DNA from: an uncultured Lachnospiraceae bacterium
GTDB lineage: Bacteria; Bacillota; Clostridia; Lachnospirales; Lachnospiraceae
Assembly (NCBI GenBank): GCA_910576535.1
Contig: CAJTKK010000012.1
Coordinates: 43,804-107,803 of the forward strand
Length of the DNA stretch: 64,000 nucleotides
Direction of reading: 5' to 3'
This document shows, piece after piece, positions 8,558-17,679 of this stretch. The stretch's first letter is position 1; each line of letters starts with the position of its first letter. The notes beneath the pieces are model-generated. The model was not told where the DNA came from. It saw only the letters and a list, made by a program, of their open reading frames with translations, and did no database searches. A program made the position numbers and the translations under genes.

Positions 8558-10507
8558 ATGAAAAAATACCAGAATTTAAAACACAAGATTATTTTCTATG
8601 TTATGTCCGTTTCCATTCTGGTAACGGTTCTTATCACTGCAATTATGTCTGTCGGCAGTTCCCGTTCCACTAATACTGTCCTGTTAGACAATATGCAGAT
8701 GACTGCGAGGATCGCTGCGCAGAATATCAGCTCCAACCTTCATCTTCTCACGGAACGGATATTCAATTTTTCTAAAGAGCCTATATTCCTTGACGATACC
8801 ATATCCGCACAGGATAAACAGGCACGTTTTCATGAAATCAAAAGCCAGATTGAATTTGTCTGGATTTCTGCCTATGACACTTCCGGATCAAAGCTTTACG
8901 GCGATGATGCTTCGCCTGCCTCTATTTCCGGCACAAAATATTATGCCCTGCTGACCCAGACTGGAAATATCGTGATCGGCGAACCATTCTACGATAACAG
9001 CCTTCTCCAGCTTTGCATCGGCGCCCCATTAAAAGACAGCGAAGGAAATGTAACCGGTTATCTGATCGGAAGCTACAAATATGATCTTCTTAACGATGTC
9101 ATCAGCCAATTAGTGATCGGCAATACCGGAACCGCCTGCATTCTGAACGAAGAAGGGGATATCATCGGGGACCGGGATCTGCAGAACATCATTGATCATA
9201 AAAATATTTATGATTTATATCCTTCATCCAAAAACATAGAATATTTCGATAAGGTAACCTCTTTCCAGGTTGGCTCCACAAAAATGAAGCTTGGTTCCAA
9301 ACACTATTACACAGGCTACGCACCCATCACCGGAACCAACTGGTCACTGTTTGTTTATGCGCCAAAATATGAATTTATGGGTACAACAGTTATTTCCACC
9401 TCCCTTTCCATTCTGTTGTCCATTTTGTTTTTACTGGCTGCAGCCGCATATATTGTTCCCGTCTCCCAGAAAATTGCCAGCCCTTTGGCCGCTGCCACGA
9501 AACGGCTGCAGGATTTGGCCGGCGGCAATTTGCACGATGAAGTTGTTTTATCCCACAGCCATGATGAAACGGGTATATTGACGGACGCCCTTTCCAAGAC
9601 AATCGCCAGCCTAAAAAAATACATACAGGATATTGAATATTGTTTAAGCTCCCTTTCTTCCGGAGATTACACAATTAATATCCCTGATGATTTCCAGGGG
9701 GACTTTGTTTCCATACAGCATTCCCTCAGCAATATTACCGATGCCTTAAACCGGACAATGATACAGATGAACCATTCCTCTGCCGATATGTCCGGTTATG
9801 CAAGACAGCTTATGGAAGGATCCAGGAACCAGACTTCCCTTCTGCACGACATGGAAGAAAATATGGCTGCCATTACTTCTTCCATTGAAAAAAATAAGGA
9901 AAATGTCCTTCAAATTGAACAATGCGCCGAGTTGGCAGGGCAAAAAACTGCCCTAGGCGACAGCTATATGCAAAATATGTTAGATGCCATCTCCCAGATC
10001 CGTGCATCGGTAGAGGAAATTTCTAAAGTCAGCATGTTAATTGAAAATATTTCCCGCCAGACCAACCTCCTGTCCCTGAATGCATCCGTCGAAGCGGCAA
10101 GAGCCGGTGAGGCTGGCCGGGGATTTGCCGTAGTTGCCGGAGAAATCAACCATCTTTCCAGCCAGACCGCTGATGCGCTGCAGCAGACCGGGGAATTAAT
10201 TATCCGTTCCTCGGAAACGATACAAGCCGGGCTGAAAACAGCAAACCAGACAGCCCAGACTTTCCAGGAAATTGCTTCACTGACCACTCAATACCGGAAA
10301 ATTTCCGGCCAGCTTTCCGATACGGTAAGCGAACAGACAATCGCCGTCTCCCATGCCAATGAAAACCTTATCTCACTTATGGATATTGCCAGCAAAAACG
10401 ACGGTATGGCGGCGGAATCCTTAGCCCAGGCGGAAAGTCTGCAGGAATATGTGGAACAAGTTAAGATCCATCTCCCCTCCACAAACAAAAGCCCTTCTAT
10501 GCCATAA
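8558..10507 (+). CDS. Methyl-accepting chemotaxis protein
   Basis: A 649-residue transmembrane receptor. One membrane helix lies at about residues 11-33 and another at about 275-305, flanking a roughly 240-residue extracellular sensor whose layout fits a Cache-type domain. A HAMP segment follows (ASPLAAATKRL onward), then a cytoplasmic signalling coiled coil with the conserved hairpin tip SRQTNLLSLNASVEAARAGE near residues 500-520, which contacts CheA and CheW. The start is set by AAAGGAG seven bases before the ATG at 8558. No che or flagellar genes are nearby, so this is an orphan receptor; its ligand is unknown. Strong promoter-like and terminator sequences flank it, indicating a single-gene transcript. 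Confidence 0.92.
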   Translation: MKKYQNLKHKIIFYVMSVSILVTVLITAIMSVGSSRSTNTVLLDNMQMTARIAAQNISSNLHLLTERIFNFSKEPIFLDDTISAQDKQARFHEIKSQIEFVWISAYDTSGSKLYGDDASPASISGTKYYALLTQTGNIVIGEPFYDNSLLQLCIGAPLKDSEGNVTGYLIGSYKYDLLNDVISQLVIGNTGTACILNEEGDIIGDRDLQNIIDHKNIYDLYPSSKNIEYFDKVTSFQVGSTKMKLGSKHYYTGYAPITGTNWSLFVYAPKYEFMGTTVISTSLSILLSILFLLAAAAYIVPVSQKIASPLAAATKRLQDLAGGNLHDEVVLSHSHDETGILTDALSKTIASLKKYIQDIEYCLSSLSSGDYTINIPDDFQGDFVSIQHSLSNITDALNRTMIQMNHSSADMSGYARQLMEGSRNQTSLLHDMEENMAAITSSIEKNKENVLQIEQCAELAGQKTALGDSYMQNMLDAISQIRASVEEISKVSMLIENISRQTNLLSLNASVEAARAGEAGRGFAVVAGEINHLSSQTADALQQTGELIIRSSETIQAGLKTANQTAQTFQEIASLTTQYRKISGQLSDTVSEQTIAVSHANENLISLMDIASKNDGMAAESLAQAESLQEYVEQVKIHLPSTNKSPSMP

Positions 10508-10521
10508 GCGGCAGAATATGT

Positions 10522-10556
10522 AACGGCGCTGCTGATCCTGGATCAGCAGCGCCGTT
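10522..10556. terminator. Strong intrinsic terminator after the chemotaxis receptor
   Basis: A perfect 16-base-pair stem, AACGGCGCTGCTGATC (10522-10537) with its complement (10541-10556), around a CTG loop and followed by ATTTT on the plus strand. The gene on the other strand ends at 10560, so it may terminate both. Confidence 0.85.
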
Positions 10557-10559
10557 ATT

Positions 10560-11192
10560 TTAGCTGGAATAGGATTCCAGGAAATTATACAGTTCCTCTT
10601 CCGATGCTATATATTTATTCTGTATGATTTCCTGTTTTAATATATCCGGCAAAGAATCCAGCGTAATATTCGTATTCATATACACTGTCCTTAAGTCATC
10701 GCAATATACCACTACATAATTTTTTTCATTGACTAAATAAAAACTGGTACTTACCTCCTTAAAAATATAGCTCTTGCGTACCACTACTCTCTTCCGGGAA
10801 AAGGAAACCACTTCTGCGCTGACAAAGCCAAGCTCCTGATCCTGTAACGAAGGAGACTGCTGATACAATTCCATTTCCTTTATTAGCTGCTGCCGGTTCA
10901 TGCCAATATATTTATCCGGGACTTTCCATTTTGTTTCTACCGAAGTATCCTTTTTTAAATCTACCTCTTCAATAATGTACTGGGTATCTGCACTGATCAC
11001 CTGCTCCTCTTCTAAGGCAGTAGGAATAATCTGTTGGCTTTCGCTGGCTACAGCGTTTTTTTCTTCTTTCTCTATCTGGGCATATTTCCCGGGATAGAAC
11101 TCTTCCTGCAGCTTTATATGGGAATAAAACCCCAAGGCATACATACCCATTGGCATAATAAAAAAAAGACTGATACGTTTTACAAATCTCAT
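10560..11192 (-). CDS. Membrane-anchored protein with BofC C-terminal-like domain
   Basis: A 210-residue protein with one N-terminal membrane helix (about residues 4-22), a charged linker, and a C-terminal region with the pattern FYLVNEKNYVVVYC...LPDILKQEIIQNKYIASEEELYNFLES. This resembles the BofC C-terminal domain found in Firmicutes spore-signalling proteins. That assignment is from pattern recall and is moderate. The ATG at 11192 is preferred over the frame's earlier start because AAAGGAG lies eight bases before it. It follows the flippase gene (11304-12953) on the same strand after a 111-base gap. The role is unknown; a function outside the membrane, possibly in sporulation, is inferred. 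Confidence 0.62.
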   Translation of the reverse strand: MRFVKRISLFFIMPMGMYALGFYSHIKLQEEFYPGKYAQIEKEEKNAVASESQQIIPTALEEEQVISADTQYIIEEVDLKKDTSVETKWKVPDKYIGMNRQQLIKEMELYQQSPSLQDQELGFVSAEVVSFSRKRVVVRKSYIFKEVSTSFYLVNEKNYVVVYCDDLRTVYMNTNITLDSLPDILKQEIIQNKYIASEEELYNFLESYSS

Positions 11193-11303
11193 TTCCCATT
11201 CTCCTTTGTAAACAGTATCAGCCAAATTTTACATTTTTATTCGTTATCTTTTACCAGCCTCTGTCCCCGATGCCGTCCTCTGACGGTACGGCCCGCTGTT
11301 TCC

Positions 11304-12953
11304 CTACAGCAGATGGATTTTCTCCGCCAAAGCAGCCAGGAGCCTTCCTCCAGGCATATCCTCCAGCTCATCTTCCCTGATCCCTTTTAATAGTATCATT
11401 ATAACAAGGTAAATAACTGCGCACACAAAAAAACATACAAAAAAAGTCACAATATTTCCTGCCCAAAGAAGCATTACTTTGCTAAGAAGCATTCCAGCCA
11501 GCCCGGAACCTCCTGCTGAAATTGCTGTTACCCCAAAAGTACGTATCCATTCCGGGGCATACTGGGTATACCGCATTACTCCGGCAAAACCTATGATACA
11601 AGCCACCGCCCAAAATACCGACAAGCTAAAGGCCACTGCCTGGATCCCTAACTTCGTAACACTGATCAAAACCAGCAGAAAAATTAAATGAACAATAAAT
11701 GCCGCCAAGCCTCCCGTAATCACTATCTTCATCTTTCTCATCCGCTGCAGCAGCGACATAAAAAAATACGCAAACGGGAAAAAAACAATCACACACGAAC
11801 CTGTCTGCAGCAGTTTTATGGCCGTATTCTGATCCCCTGTAAACAGCATCCCTACAATAGGTTTCGCAAGCATTGCCGCCCACACAGCAAATGGAATTGT
11901 CAAAATAGCCAAATTATGTACAATGCTTCCTATCCTATATTTTACTTCCCCATACTCCTGCTTGTCATACATCTGGGCTATTTTAGGCATACCATAAACT
12001 GCGGCCAACGCGCAGATAATCGAAGCAATCCCCACTACCGTGCTATACTTTCCATAATAAATACCCCAGTGCGCCACTCTTAAGCTTCCTTTGTCCTGTT
12101 TATTCATGACATAATTAAAAACCCTCTGTTCTGCCAGATAGTTCATGTTATAAAGCAGCGCACACAAAATGTAAGGCAGCCCCGTGGAGAGAAACAGCGA
12201 ACTGACCTGTCCGTTGGATTCTACATATTTAGCCGTGTCACTTTCCAGTTGCTGCTTAAAAGTCCCCGCATATATCAGCCGGATCAGCAATAGGTAAAGC
12301 AGACCGAACCCGCAGGCCACCGAAACACCCACTGCTGCGCCCATCGCCCCGTACGCCGCCGCATATTCCGTGTCCCTAAGCAATGCCGCTACCTTTTTTC
12401 CATATGCGGACAATGCCCCCGCCAAAAGCAGGCAGGCCGCAAACATAATCATTTTTTCCAAGAGCCTTGCATGCACCGTAGGCGTCATGGCTCCCATCCC
12501 TTGCAAATATCCCCGCATTACACCCAAAAGCCCTGACAGCAAAATTGCAGGAGCCACCGCTGCAATGGAAAGATATGCCATATACTCCAGCAAAAGCGTC
12601 TGTGCAATAAACTTAGAACAAAAAAACACAGACAAAGTCATCAGCGCACCAGACAATAAGGTAAAAAACAACGCATTCCTATATACTTTTCTTGCGCTTT
12701 TAAACATCTCCCTTTTTGCCCTGTATTTTACCAATATGGCTACGGATTTTGAAACACCATAGCAAAACACCGCACTGGTTACCGTAAAGATTTCCATCCC
12801 GGCAGAAAAAAAGCCCAGCCCTTTATCCCCTACCATACGGATTAAAGGGATACGGAGGATAAATGTAATCAGATAGACAATCAGTCCAGTTCCCAGCATC
12901 CATTCCTTTCTCTTTCCCCTGCCTGTTTTTTTTATTTTCGTTTTCTGCTTCAT
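11304..12953 (-). CDS. Polysaccharide/lipid flippase of the MurJ/SpoVB (MOP) superfamily
   Basis: A 549-residue protein with about fourteen predicted hydrophobic segments after a basic N-terminus. The opening (LRIPLIRMVGDKGLGFFSAG) and the mid-protein GVMRGYLQGMGAMTPTV match the SpoVB/polysaccharide-exporter branch, members of which move lipid-linked cell-wall or polysaccharide precursors across the membrane. SpoVB acts in spore cortex synthesis, but the substrate here cannot be deduced. The open frame extends 36 codons upstream into ybeY; the ATG at 12953, just after the ybeY stop (20-base gap), is the likely start, with GAGGA upstream. It belongs to the yqfC-yqfD-phoH-ybeY run, consistent with a cell-envelope or sporulation role. 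Confidence 0.83.
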   Translation of the reverse strand: MKQKTKIKKTGRGKRKEWMLGTGLIVYLITFILRIPLIRMVGDKGLGFFSAGMEIFTVTSAVFCYGVSKSVAILVKYRAKREMFKSARKVYRNALFFTLLSGALMTLSVFFCSKFIAQTLLLEYMAYLSIAAVAPAILLSGLLGVMRGYLQGMGAMTPTVHARLLEKMIMFAACLLLAGALSAYGKKVAALLRDTEYAAAYGAMGAAVGVSVACGFGLLYLLLIRLIYAGTFKQQLESDTAKYVESNGQVSSLFLSTGLPYILCALLYNMNYLAEQRVFNYVMNKQDKGSLRVAHWGIYYGKYSTVVGIASIICALAAVYGMPKIAQMYDKQEYGEVKYRIGSIVHNLAILTIPFAVWAAMLAKPIVGMLFTGDQNTAIKLLQTGSCVIVFFPFAYFFMSLLQRMRKMKIVITGGLAAFIVHLIFLLVLISVTKLGIQAVAFSLSVFWAVACIIGFAGVMRYTQYAPEWIRTFGVTAISAGGSGLAGMLLSKVMLLWAGNIVTFFVCFFVCAVIYLVIMILLKGIREDELEDMPGGRLLAALAEKIHLL

Positions 12954-12972
12954 ATCCTGCTGTTCCTCGTTT

Positions 12973-13476
12973 TTATTCTTCTCTCGTAATTCCCAATTGC
13001 CCCAAAATATAGTTCTGCTTTTCTTCCATAACCGACGCTTCCTCTTCCTCCATATGGTCATAACCGCAAAGATGAAGCATACTATGGGTGATTAAAAACG
13101 CAAATTCCCTCCGTTTGCTATGCCCATATTTTTCCGCTTGTTCTTTTACCTTGTCCACAGACAAAATAATGTCCCCAAGCGCCAGCTCCCCGCTGTCCAA
13201 ATCAAAATAATCCGCTTCTCTGCCTTCTAAAACCGAAAAATCTGCCGGTATGGCATATTCTATATTAGGAAAAGAAAGCACGTCCGTAGCCTGGTCTATC
13301 CCACGGTAACGCCTATTGTATTCCCTGATCCCATCATCATCCGTTAAAAGCACATTAATAGAAGCTTCATAAGGGCAACCCTCCGTTTCCAGGACGGCTT
13401 CCATGACCTGCCTTATCACTTTGTGCCCGTCAAAAACAAATATTACGTCAGTTTCATTTTCTACATATGATGTCAT
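12973..13476 (-). CDS. ybeY: Endoribonuclease YbeY
   Basis: A 167-residue zinc-dependent single-strand RNase involved in rRNA maturation and ribosome quality control. The three-histidine metal site is intact in HSMLHLCGYDH, preceded by the conserved TDVLSFP and LGDIILS segments. The length is normal. It is downstream of phoH (39-base gap), the standard phoH-ybeY pairing in bacteria. Confidence 0.96.
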   Translation of the reverse strand: MTSYVENETDVIFVFDGHKVIRQVMEAVLETEGCPYEASINVLLTDDDGIREYNRRYRGIDQATDVLSFPNIEYAIPADFSVLEGREADYFDLDSGELALGDIILSVDKVKEQAEKYGHSKRREFAFLITHSMLHLCGYDHMEEEEASVMEEKQNYILGQLGITREE

Positions 13477-13515
13477 ATTTACCGCTATGCCCCTTTCCCC
13501 AGCCTGTCCAAGCCA

Positions 13516-14535
13516 CTATCTTCTTCGCTCTTCTTTCCTGCGGCCTGCTTTCTCTCTTGCCCTGCTTTGTCTTTTTTCGGCTGATTTTTCATAATCTTCG
13601 TAAGCCATGACAATTTTTTGCACCAGCGGATGTCTTACCACGTCCTTGCTCGACAGGCTGCAGAATGCAATATCTTCGATCTTTCCTAATACTTTCACCG
13701 CTATATCCAGCCCCGATTTTACCCCTGGCATCAAGTCCTTCTGGGAACTGTCGCCTGTTACGACGACCTTTGAGCCAAAACCGATACGGGTCAAAAACAT
13801 CTTCATTTGAGCCGGTGTTGTATTCTGGGCTTCATCCAGAATAATAAACGCATTATCCAGCGTCCGTCCACGCATATATGCCAAAGGAGCAACTTCTATC
13901 AGCCCTTTTTCCATATTTCTAGCAAAGCTGTCCGCACCCATGATCTGATAAAGCGCATCGTATAAGGGTCTTAAATAGGGATCTACCTTGCTTTGTAAAT
14001 CCCCCGGCAGGAAACCAAGCTTCTCCCCTGCTTCAATCGCAGGCCTCGTCAATATAATGCGCCCTACCTCTTCTTTTTTAAATGCTGTGATCGCCATCGC
14101 CATTGCAAGATACGTCTTCCCTGTCCCCGCAGGCCCAAGCCCAAAGACAATCATATGATTTTTCATAGCATCCACATACTGTTTCTGTCCAAGAGTTTTA
14201 GGTTTGATGGGCTTGCCGGTCACTGTATGGCATATACATTCCTCATCTATTTCAATCAATACATTTTCTTTTTCTTCCATCTCCATCATAATCGCATAAT
14301 CCACGATCTGTTCCCGGATCGTATTCCCTCTCTTCGATAATTCTGCCAATTGGCGCACGATGTTCTCCGCCTGCTGTACTGCCCGGCTGTCTCCCGTAAT
14401 CTTCACCGCTCCATTTCTGTCTACGATGGTCACGTTAAAATCATTTTCTATTTTCCTGATATAATTATCATAATACCCGAATATATTTTGCATATATTCT
14501 GCCGGAATATCCATCCGGCGTTCTGTCAAGTCCAT
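13516..14535 (-). CDS. PhoH-family ATPase (PhoH-like protein)
   Basis: A 339-residue cytoplasmic ATPase. An N-terminal KH-like RNA-binding region (about residues 15-85) precedes the Walker A motif GPAGTGKTYLA and Walker B IILDEAQN. The family is linked to RNA metabolism and is nearly always next to ybeY, as here. The C-terminal tail is very basic (ending RKEERRR). The frame is open 55 codons upstream, overlapping yqfD, but the ATG at 14535 is the normal family start and has AGGGA upstream. The overlapping Gly/Arg-rich extension is therefore probably not translated. Confidence 0.92.
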   Translation of the reverse strand: MDLTERRMDIPAEYMQNIFGYYDNYIRKIENDFNVTIVDRNGAVKITGDSRAVQQAENIVRQLAELSKRGNTIREQIVDYAIMMEMEEKENVLIEIDEECICHTVTGKPIKPKTLGQKQYVDAMKNHMIVFGLGPAGTGKTYLAMAMAITAFKKEEVGRIILTRPAIEAGEKLGFLPGDLQSKVDPYLRPLYDALYQIMGADSFARNMEKGLIEVAPLAYMRGRTLDNAFIILDEAQNTTPAQMKMFLTRIGFGSKVVVTGDSSQKDLMPGVKSGLDIAVKVLGKIEDIAFCSLSSKDVVRHPLVQKIVMAYEDYEKSAEKRQSRAREKAGRRKEERRR

Positions 14536-14579
14536 GAAAATCCCTGCCCGCTTTCCTTTTTGTTTTCCTCTGCCGGAGG

Positions 14580-15869
14580 CTATTGTACCGCCGTTTCCCT
14601 TTCTTCCCCCGCCGGTATATCTTCTGCCGCCATCTTCGGCTCCACCGCCACATTTTTCCCTGTTTTCTCTACAATCTGAAAATCCATATCCATTTGCCAC
14701 TTTTTTTGATTTTTATTTATTGTAACATTTTTTTTAATTATTTGTACCCCCTTTTCCTCCAAACTAGCGATATATTTTATTAATTTTTCAGAAAATACCG
14801 TTTTTACCTCTTCTTTCGTATAAATATTATCTTTCCAAACATACTCTCTGTTTACGCTGCTGCCAAAATAAAGAGGAAGATAAAAATTTTTTAAAAGCTT
14901 TATCTGTTTTTTATCCGTTACTTTATCAAAATTTTCATATTTTATTTTTCCGAAACGGAAAACAAAGTCTTTATCCATAACGGCAAATACCATTTCCTTT
15001 TTCTCTTCCCCTGTATACTCCTTTTTCTTATAACAAAGAGGAAGTTCCTCTTTCCGCTTTAACTGCCTGCGGATGTAAATATCGGCATCGGCATCGTAAT
15101 ATTGATAAAACTTTACAGTGGCATCCTCGTTATAGACCGGCACACTGCCGGAAACTAATACATCCCCCTTTTTTACTTCCATTCCTATGCTGACCTGCGG
15201 CACCCCCTGCCTCGTCACCATGCTCACGATCACCCCGTCCTCTTCCGCAACCAGGTCAGAACCGGCTCCATTTTTTCCCGCTTCTGTTTCCATCCGGTCC
15301 GCTTCCTTCTCTTTCCCATCTTCCAGATCCCCCTCCACCTCGTTTTCCCGCACTTGGATTTCCAGGCGGGTTCCATCTATTTTAGCCGAAGTCCAAGTTA
15401 CGATCCCGAAATCCTGCCGTATTTTCTTTTCCAGCTCTTCAATATTCACCTGATTCCTTTTCATTCCTACATAAATGTTATTTTCCGTTAAAAAATCCAT
15501 GAAAATATCTTCAGAGATCGAATAATTCCCGGTAACATCCACTGCCCAGATAAAAGTAGACATCCACATCCAGAAAGCCAGGCTTCCGCCCAGTCCTGCC
15601 AGGAATATTTTCCTTCTTTTCATCTTAGGCACAAAAAAAGGCAGTCCGCAACGCTTTTGTATGGCTACCTTTGTTCCCGTTTTCTTTACAATCCCTTTTA
15701 ATTTCTTAAATCCCTTTGCAGTGATGCACATGGTATAATATTCCCCATGGCTTTCGATATTCCAAAGAAGAATATCATGATTGCTGCATAAATTCATAAA
15801 CCGTTCCGGCGAATATCCCCATACCATAATGCAGACATAACCTTTCAAATACTGTATAAATTGAAGCAT
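14580..15869 (-). CDS. yqfD: Sporulation protein YqfD
   Basis: A 429-residue membrane protein of the YqfD family, a sporulation protein made in the mother cell in B. subtilis. It has a short N-terminal cytoplasmic domain, a membrane helix at about residues 86-108 (IFLAGLGGSLAFW onward), then a large extracytoplasmic domain. The segment KKGDVLVSGSVPV and the following beta-rich region match the family. An acidic insert with a Glu/Asp run sits near residues 180-205. It is flanked by yqfC and phoH, the usual order in Clostridia and Bacilli. Confidence 0.92.
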   Translation of the reverse strand: MLQFIQYLKGYVCIMVWGYSPERFMNLCSNHDILLWNIESHGEYYTMCITAKGFKKLKGIVKKTGTKVAIQKRCGLPFFVPKMKRRKIFLAGLGGSLAFWMWMSTFIWAVDVTGNYSISEDIFMDFLTENNIYVGMKRNQVNIEELEKKIRQDFGIVTWTSAKIDGTRLEIQVRENEVEGDLEDGKEKEADRMETEAGKNGAGSDLVAEEDGVIVSMVTRQGVPQVSIGMEVKKGDVLVSGSVPVYNEDATVKFYQYYDADADIYIRRQLKRKEELPLCYKKKEYTGEEKKEMVFAVMDKDFVFRFGKIKYENFDKVTDKKQIKLLKNFYLPLYFGSSVNREYVWKDNIYTKEEVKTVFSEKLIKYIASLEEKGVQIIKKNVTINKNQKKWQMDMDFQIVEKTGKNVAVEPKMAAEDIPAGEERETAVQ

Positions 15870-15936
15870 ATCCTATCCCCTTTTACTATCCATTGCAAAA
15901 CTTCCCGCCTCCATCTGCCGTTCCGCCACGCTTTGT

Positions 15937-16242
15937 TTATGCATTATGATAGCGGACACATTCAATACAGCCTGTAATTTTCATATCTTCATTTGTATAG
16001 TAATCAATCGACATTTTCTTTCCTATAATGCTGATTTGGCATGTCTTTCCCTGCAGCACGATTGCTTCCGGGGAATATTCCAGAATCCCTTTATAATTTT
16101 CCACAAAAGCGTCCCGGTTGCCTGTCACCGTGACAATAGAAGCCCCCAGCATAGAATCTTTTGGGAGCTTTAAGGATTCCACGATAATCTCTTTTCTTCT
16201 TTCCAGTTTTTGTTTTCCGGTTAATTTTTTGTTTCTCATCAT
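15937..16242 (-). CDS. yqfC: Sporulation protein YqfC (YabP/YqfC family)
   Basis: A roughly 101-residue beta-rich protein of the YabP/YqfC family, usually co-transcribed with yqfD in the mother cell during sporulation. Recognised by ESLKLPKDSMLGASIVTVTG and ENYKGILEYSPEAI. The start is uncertain. The ATG at 16242 (the first of two in tandem) gives a normal-length protein but has no clear ribosome site. A TTG at 16269 would add nine residues and lies about 22 bases after a GGAGG. The 67-base gap to yqfD is unusually wide for the pair. Confidence 0.85.
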   Translation of the reverse strand: MMRNKKLTGKQKLERRKEIIVESLKLPKDSMLGASIVTVTGNRDAFVENYKGILEYSPEAIVLQGKTCQISIIGKKMSIDYYTNEDMKITGCIECVRYHNA

Positions 16243-16313
16243 GGAATAATATATGTTCTGTTTTGCCAAAGAATACTACTTTTCTGCCATTCCTCCCCTA
16301 TCTTCCTTATTTT

Positions 16314-16793
16314 TCATTTATGGTAAGGTTCTCCCCAGATGATACGGTAGCCCCGGTAGATTTGTTCCGCTAACAGGATGCGCATTAATTGATGAGGAAA
16401 TGTCATATCGGAAAAACTGATCTTCTCATCCGCCCTTTGGGATACCTTAGGATGCAGCCCCAAGGAACCGCCAATAATAAACTGGATATGGCTGGTTCCG
16501 TAGGTTGCCAGTTTTTCCATTTTTGCGGCAAAAGCAATGGAATCCATTTTTTTTCCTTGTATCTCAAGAGCAACCACATGGGCATCTTCTTTGATATACT
16601 TTAAAATGCGCAAAGCTTCCTTTTCCTTAATCTGGTCTTCCAGGGCTTCCCCCGCCCTGTCCGGGGTTTTTTCATCCTCTACCTCTATCACTTCCATACG
16701 GCAATACTTTCCGAGCCTTTTTTCATATTCTGCAAAAGCCTCCCGGTAAAACTTTTCTTTTACCTTGCCTACCGCTATGATTGTAATCCTCAT
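16314..16793 (-). CDS. rlmH: 23S rRNA (pseudouridine-1915 N3)-methyltransferase RlmH
   Basis: A 159-residue SPOUT-class methyltransferase that modifies pseudouridine 1915 in helix 69 of 23S rRNA using S-adenosylmethionine. The family motifs are intact: FIIGGSLGLHPKV, SFSDMTFPHQLMR and the C-terminal GEPYHK. The length matches the family. Its ATG overlaps the TGA of the zinc-ribbon gene upstream by four bases, so the two are coupled. Confidence 0.97.
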   Translation of the reverse strand: MRITIIAVGKVKEKFYREAFAEYEKRLGKYCRMEVIEVEDEKTPDRAGEALEDQIKEKEALRILKYIKEDAHVVALEIQGKKMDSIAFAAKMEKLATYGTSHIQFIIGGSLGLHPKVSQRADEKISFSDMTFPHQLMRILLAEQIYRGYRIIWGEPYHK

Positions 16794-17659
16794 GCTTCTT
16801 CCTCAAAAACCGTCTGGTAATAATCATCCACAAAGGAATCCAGAAATCCTTCGTCCAAATTCATAAACTGACGGGAAATCATCTGTTTCATTTTATCCGT
16901 ACGTTTAAAATATTTGATTTCTTCCCCCTCCTGCTCTTCCTGGAGAAGACCCTCGTCTATTTTCCCGGCAGAAATGTTTTCCCCGCACCATTGCCTGATC
17001 TCGCTTAATAAGACGCTCTCTGTTGCTGCCTTTTTTTCCAGCGACTTAGAGGATTTAATAGCAGCGGTTCCCATAAGGAAGAATAAAAGAAACAAAGCCC
17101 CCATGACAAAACAGAATATATACTTATTGATCATGATAGACGGCAGGCGGATGATGCCAGCCGCTATCAGGCCGACCGCTATCAGGCCAAGCCCCCCGAT
17201 TACCATAAGCATATAACCGGAGGAACGGTTGTCCGCCGCCTGTTTTGCACTGTCCTGGTAAAGGCCGCGGCCCGCTTCCTCCTTCTGTTCCTGCATATCC
17301 CCTTCTTTTTCCTCTTCTGTGTCTCCTTGCGTATCCTTACCGGGAGAGGAAACTTCCGCTTTTCCATCCATCTCCGCTTCCTGCTGTAAAAATACCCTTA
17401 CCGCAGCGGCCGCCTTTTGTCTTTCCGCTTCCCCGACATATAATTCATATACCCCTTCTTTTTCATCCTTCGCTAAATCCGCTGTAATGAATCCGGAATA
17501 TGTAAGAAACTCCTTTAACTTTTTCATCTGTTCTTCATCGCCGAAAATCAAGGGAATGCTCTCCCTTTTCTCCAAAGACTCCACTAAATCTGCGCCGCAG
17601 TCAGCGCAGATTTTCATTCCTTCCACATATTCATTCCTGCATTTTGGACACCAAGGCAT
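16790..17659 (-). CDS. Zinc-ribbon membrane protein, function unknown
   Basis: A 289-residue protein with an N-terminal zinc ribbon (Cys4, Cys7, Cys18, Cys21 in CPKC...CADCG). A domain of about 75 residues resembles signal-transducing or proteolysis-adaptor folds (EEQMKKLKEFLTYSGFITADL). A charged Glu-rich linker follows, then two hydrophobic helices around residues 155-205 and a C-terminal helical domain with many acidic residues. I do not recognise a named family. It overlaps rlmH by four bases, so it is made with that enzyme. Confidence 0.7.
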   Translation of the reverse strand: MPWCPKCRNEYVEGMKICADCGADLVESLEKRESIPLIFGDEEQMKKLKEFLTYSGFITADLAKDEKEGVYELYVGEAERQKAAAAVRVFLQQEAEMDGKAEVSSPGKDTQGDTEEEKEGDMQEQKEEAGRGLYQDSAKQAADNRSSGYMLMVIGGLGLIAVGLIAAGIIRLPSIMINKYIFCFVMGALFLLFFLMGTAAIKSSKSLEKKAATESVLLSEIRQWCGENISAGKIDEGLLQEEQEGEEIKYFKRTDKMKQMISRQFMNLDEGFLDSFVDDYYQTVFEEEA

Positions 17660-17679
17660 CTTTCTTCCTCCCAGATTAT

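Noticed and set aside
11272..11292. A terminator hairpin after the flippase gene
   Set aside because: Short arms (CCGTC/GACGG) and no T-run on the minus strand; not supported.
14536..14700. A 55-residue Gly/Arg-rich N-terminal extension of PhoH
   Set aside because: It overlaps yqfD in another frame and is absent from the family; a normal start with AGGGA exists at 14535.
16237..16269. A sigma-E promoter for yqfC
   Set aside because: A CATATATT-like box is close to the start, but the transcript would begin almost at the ATG, and the -35 spacing is wrong.
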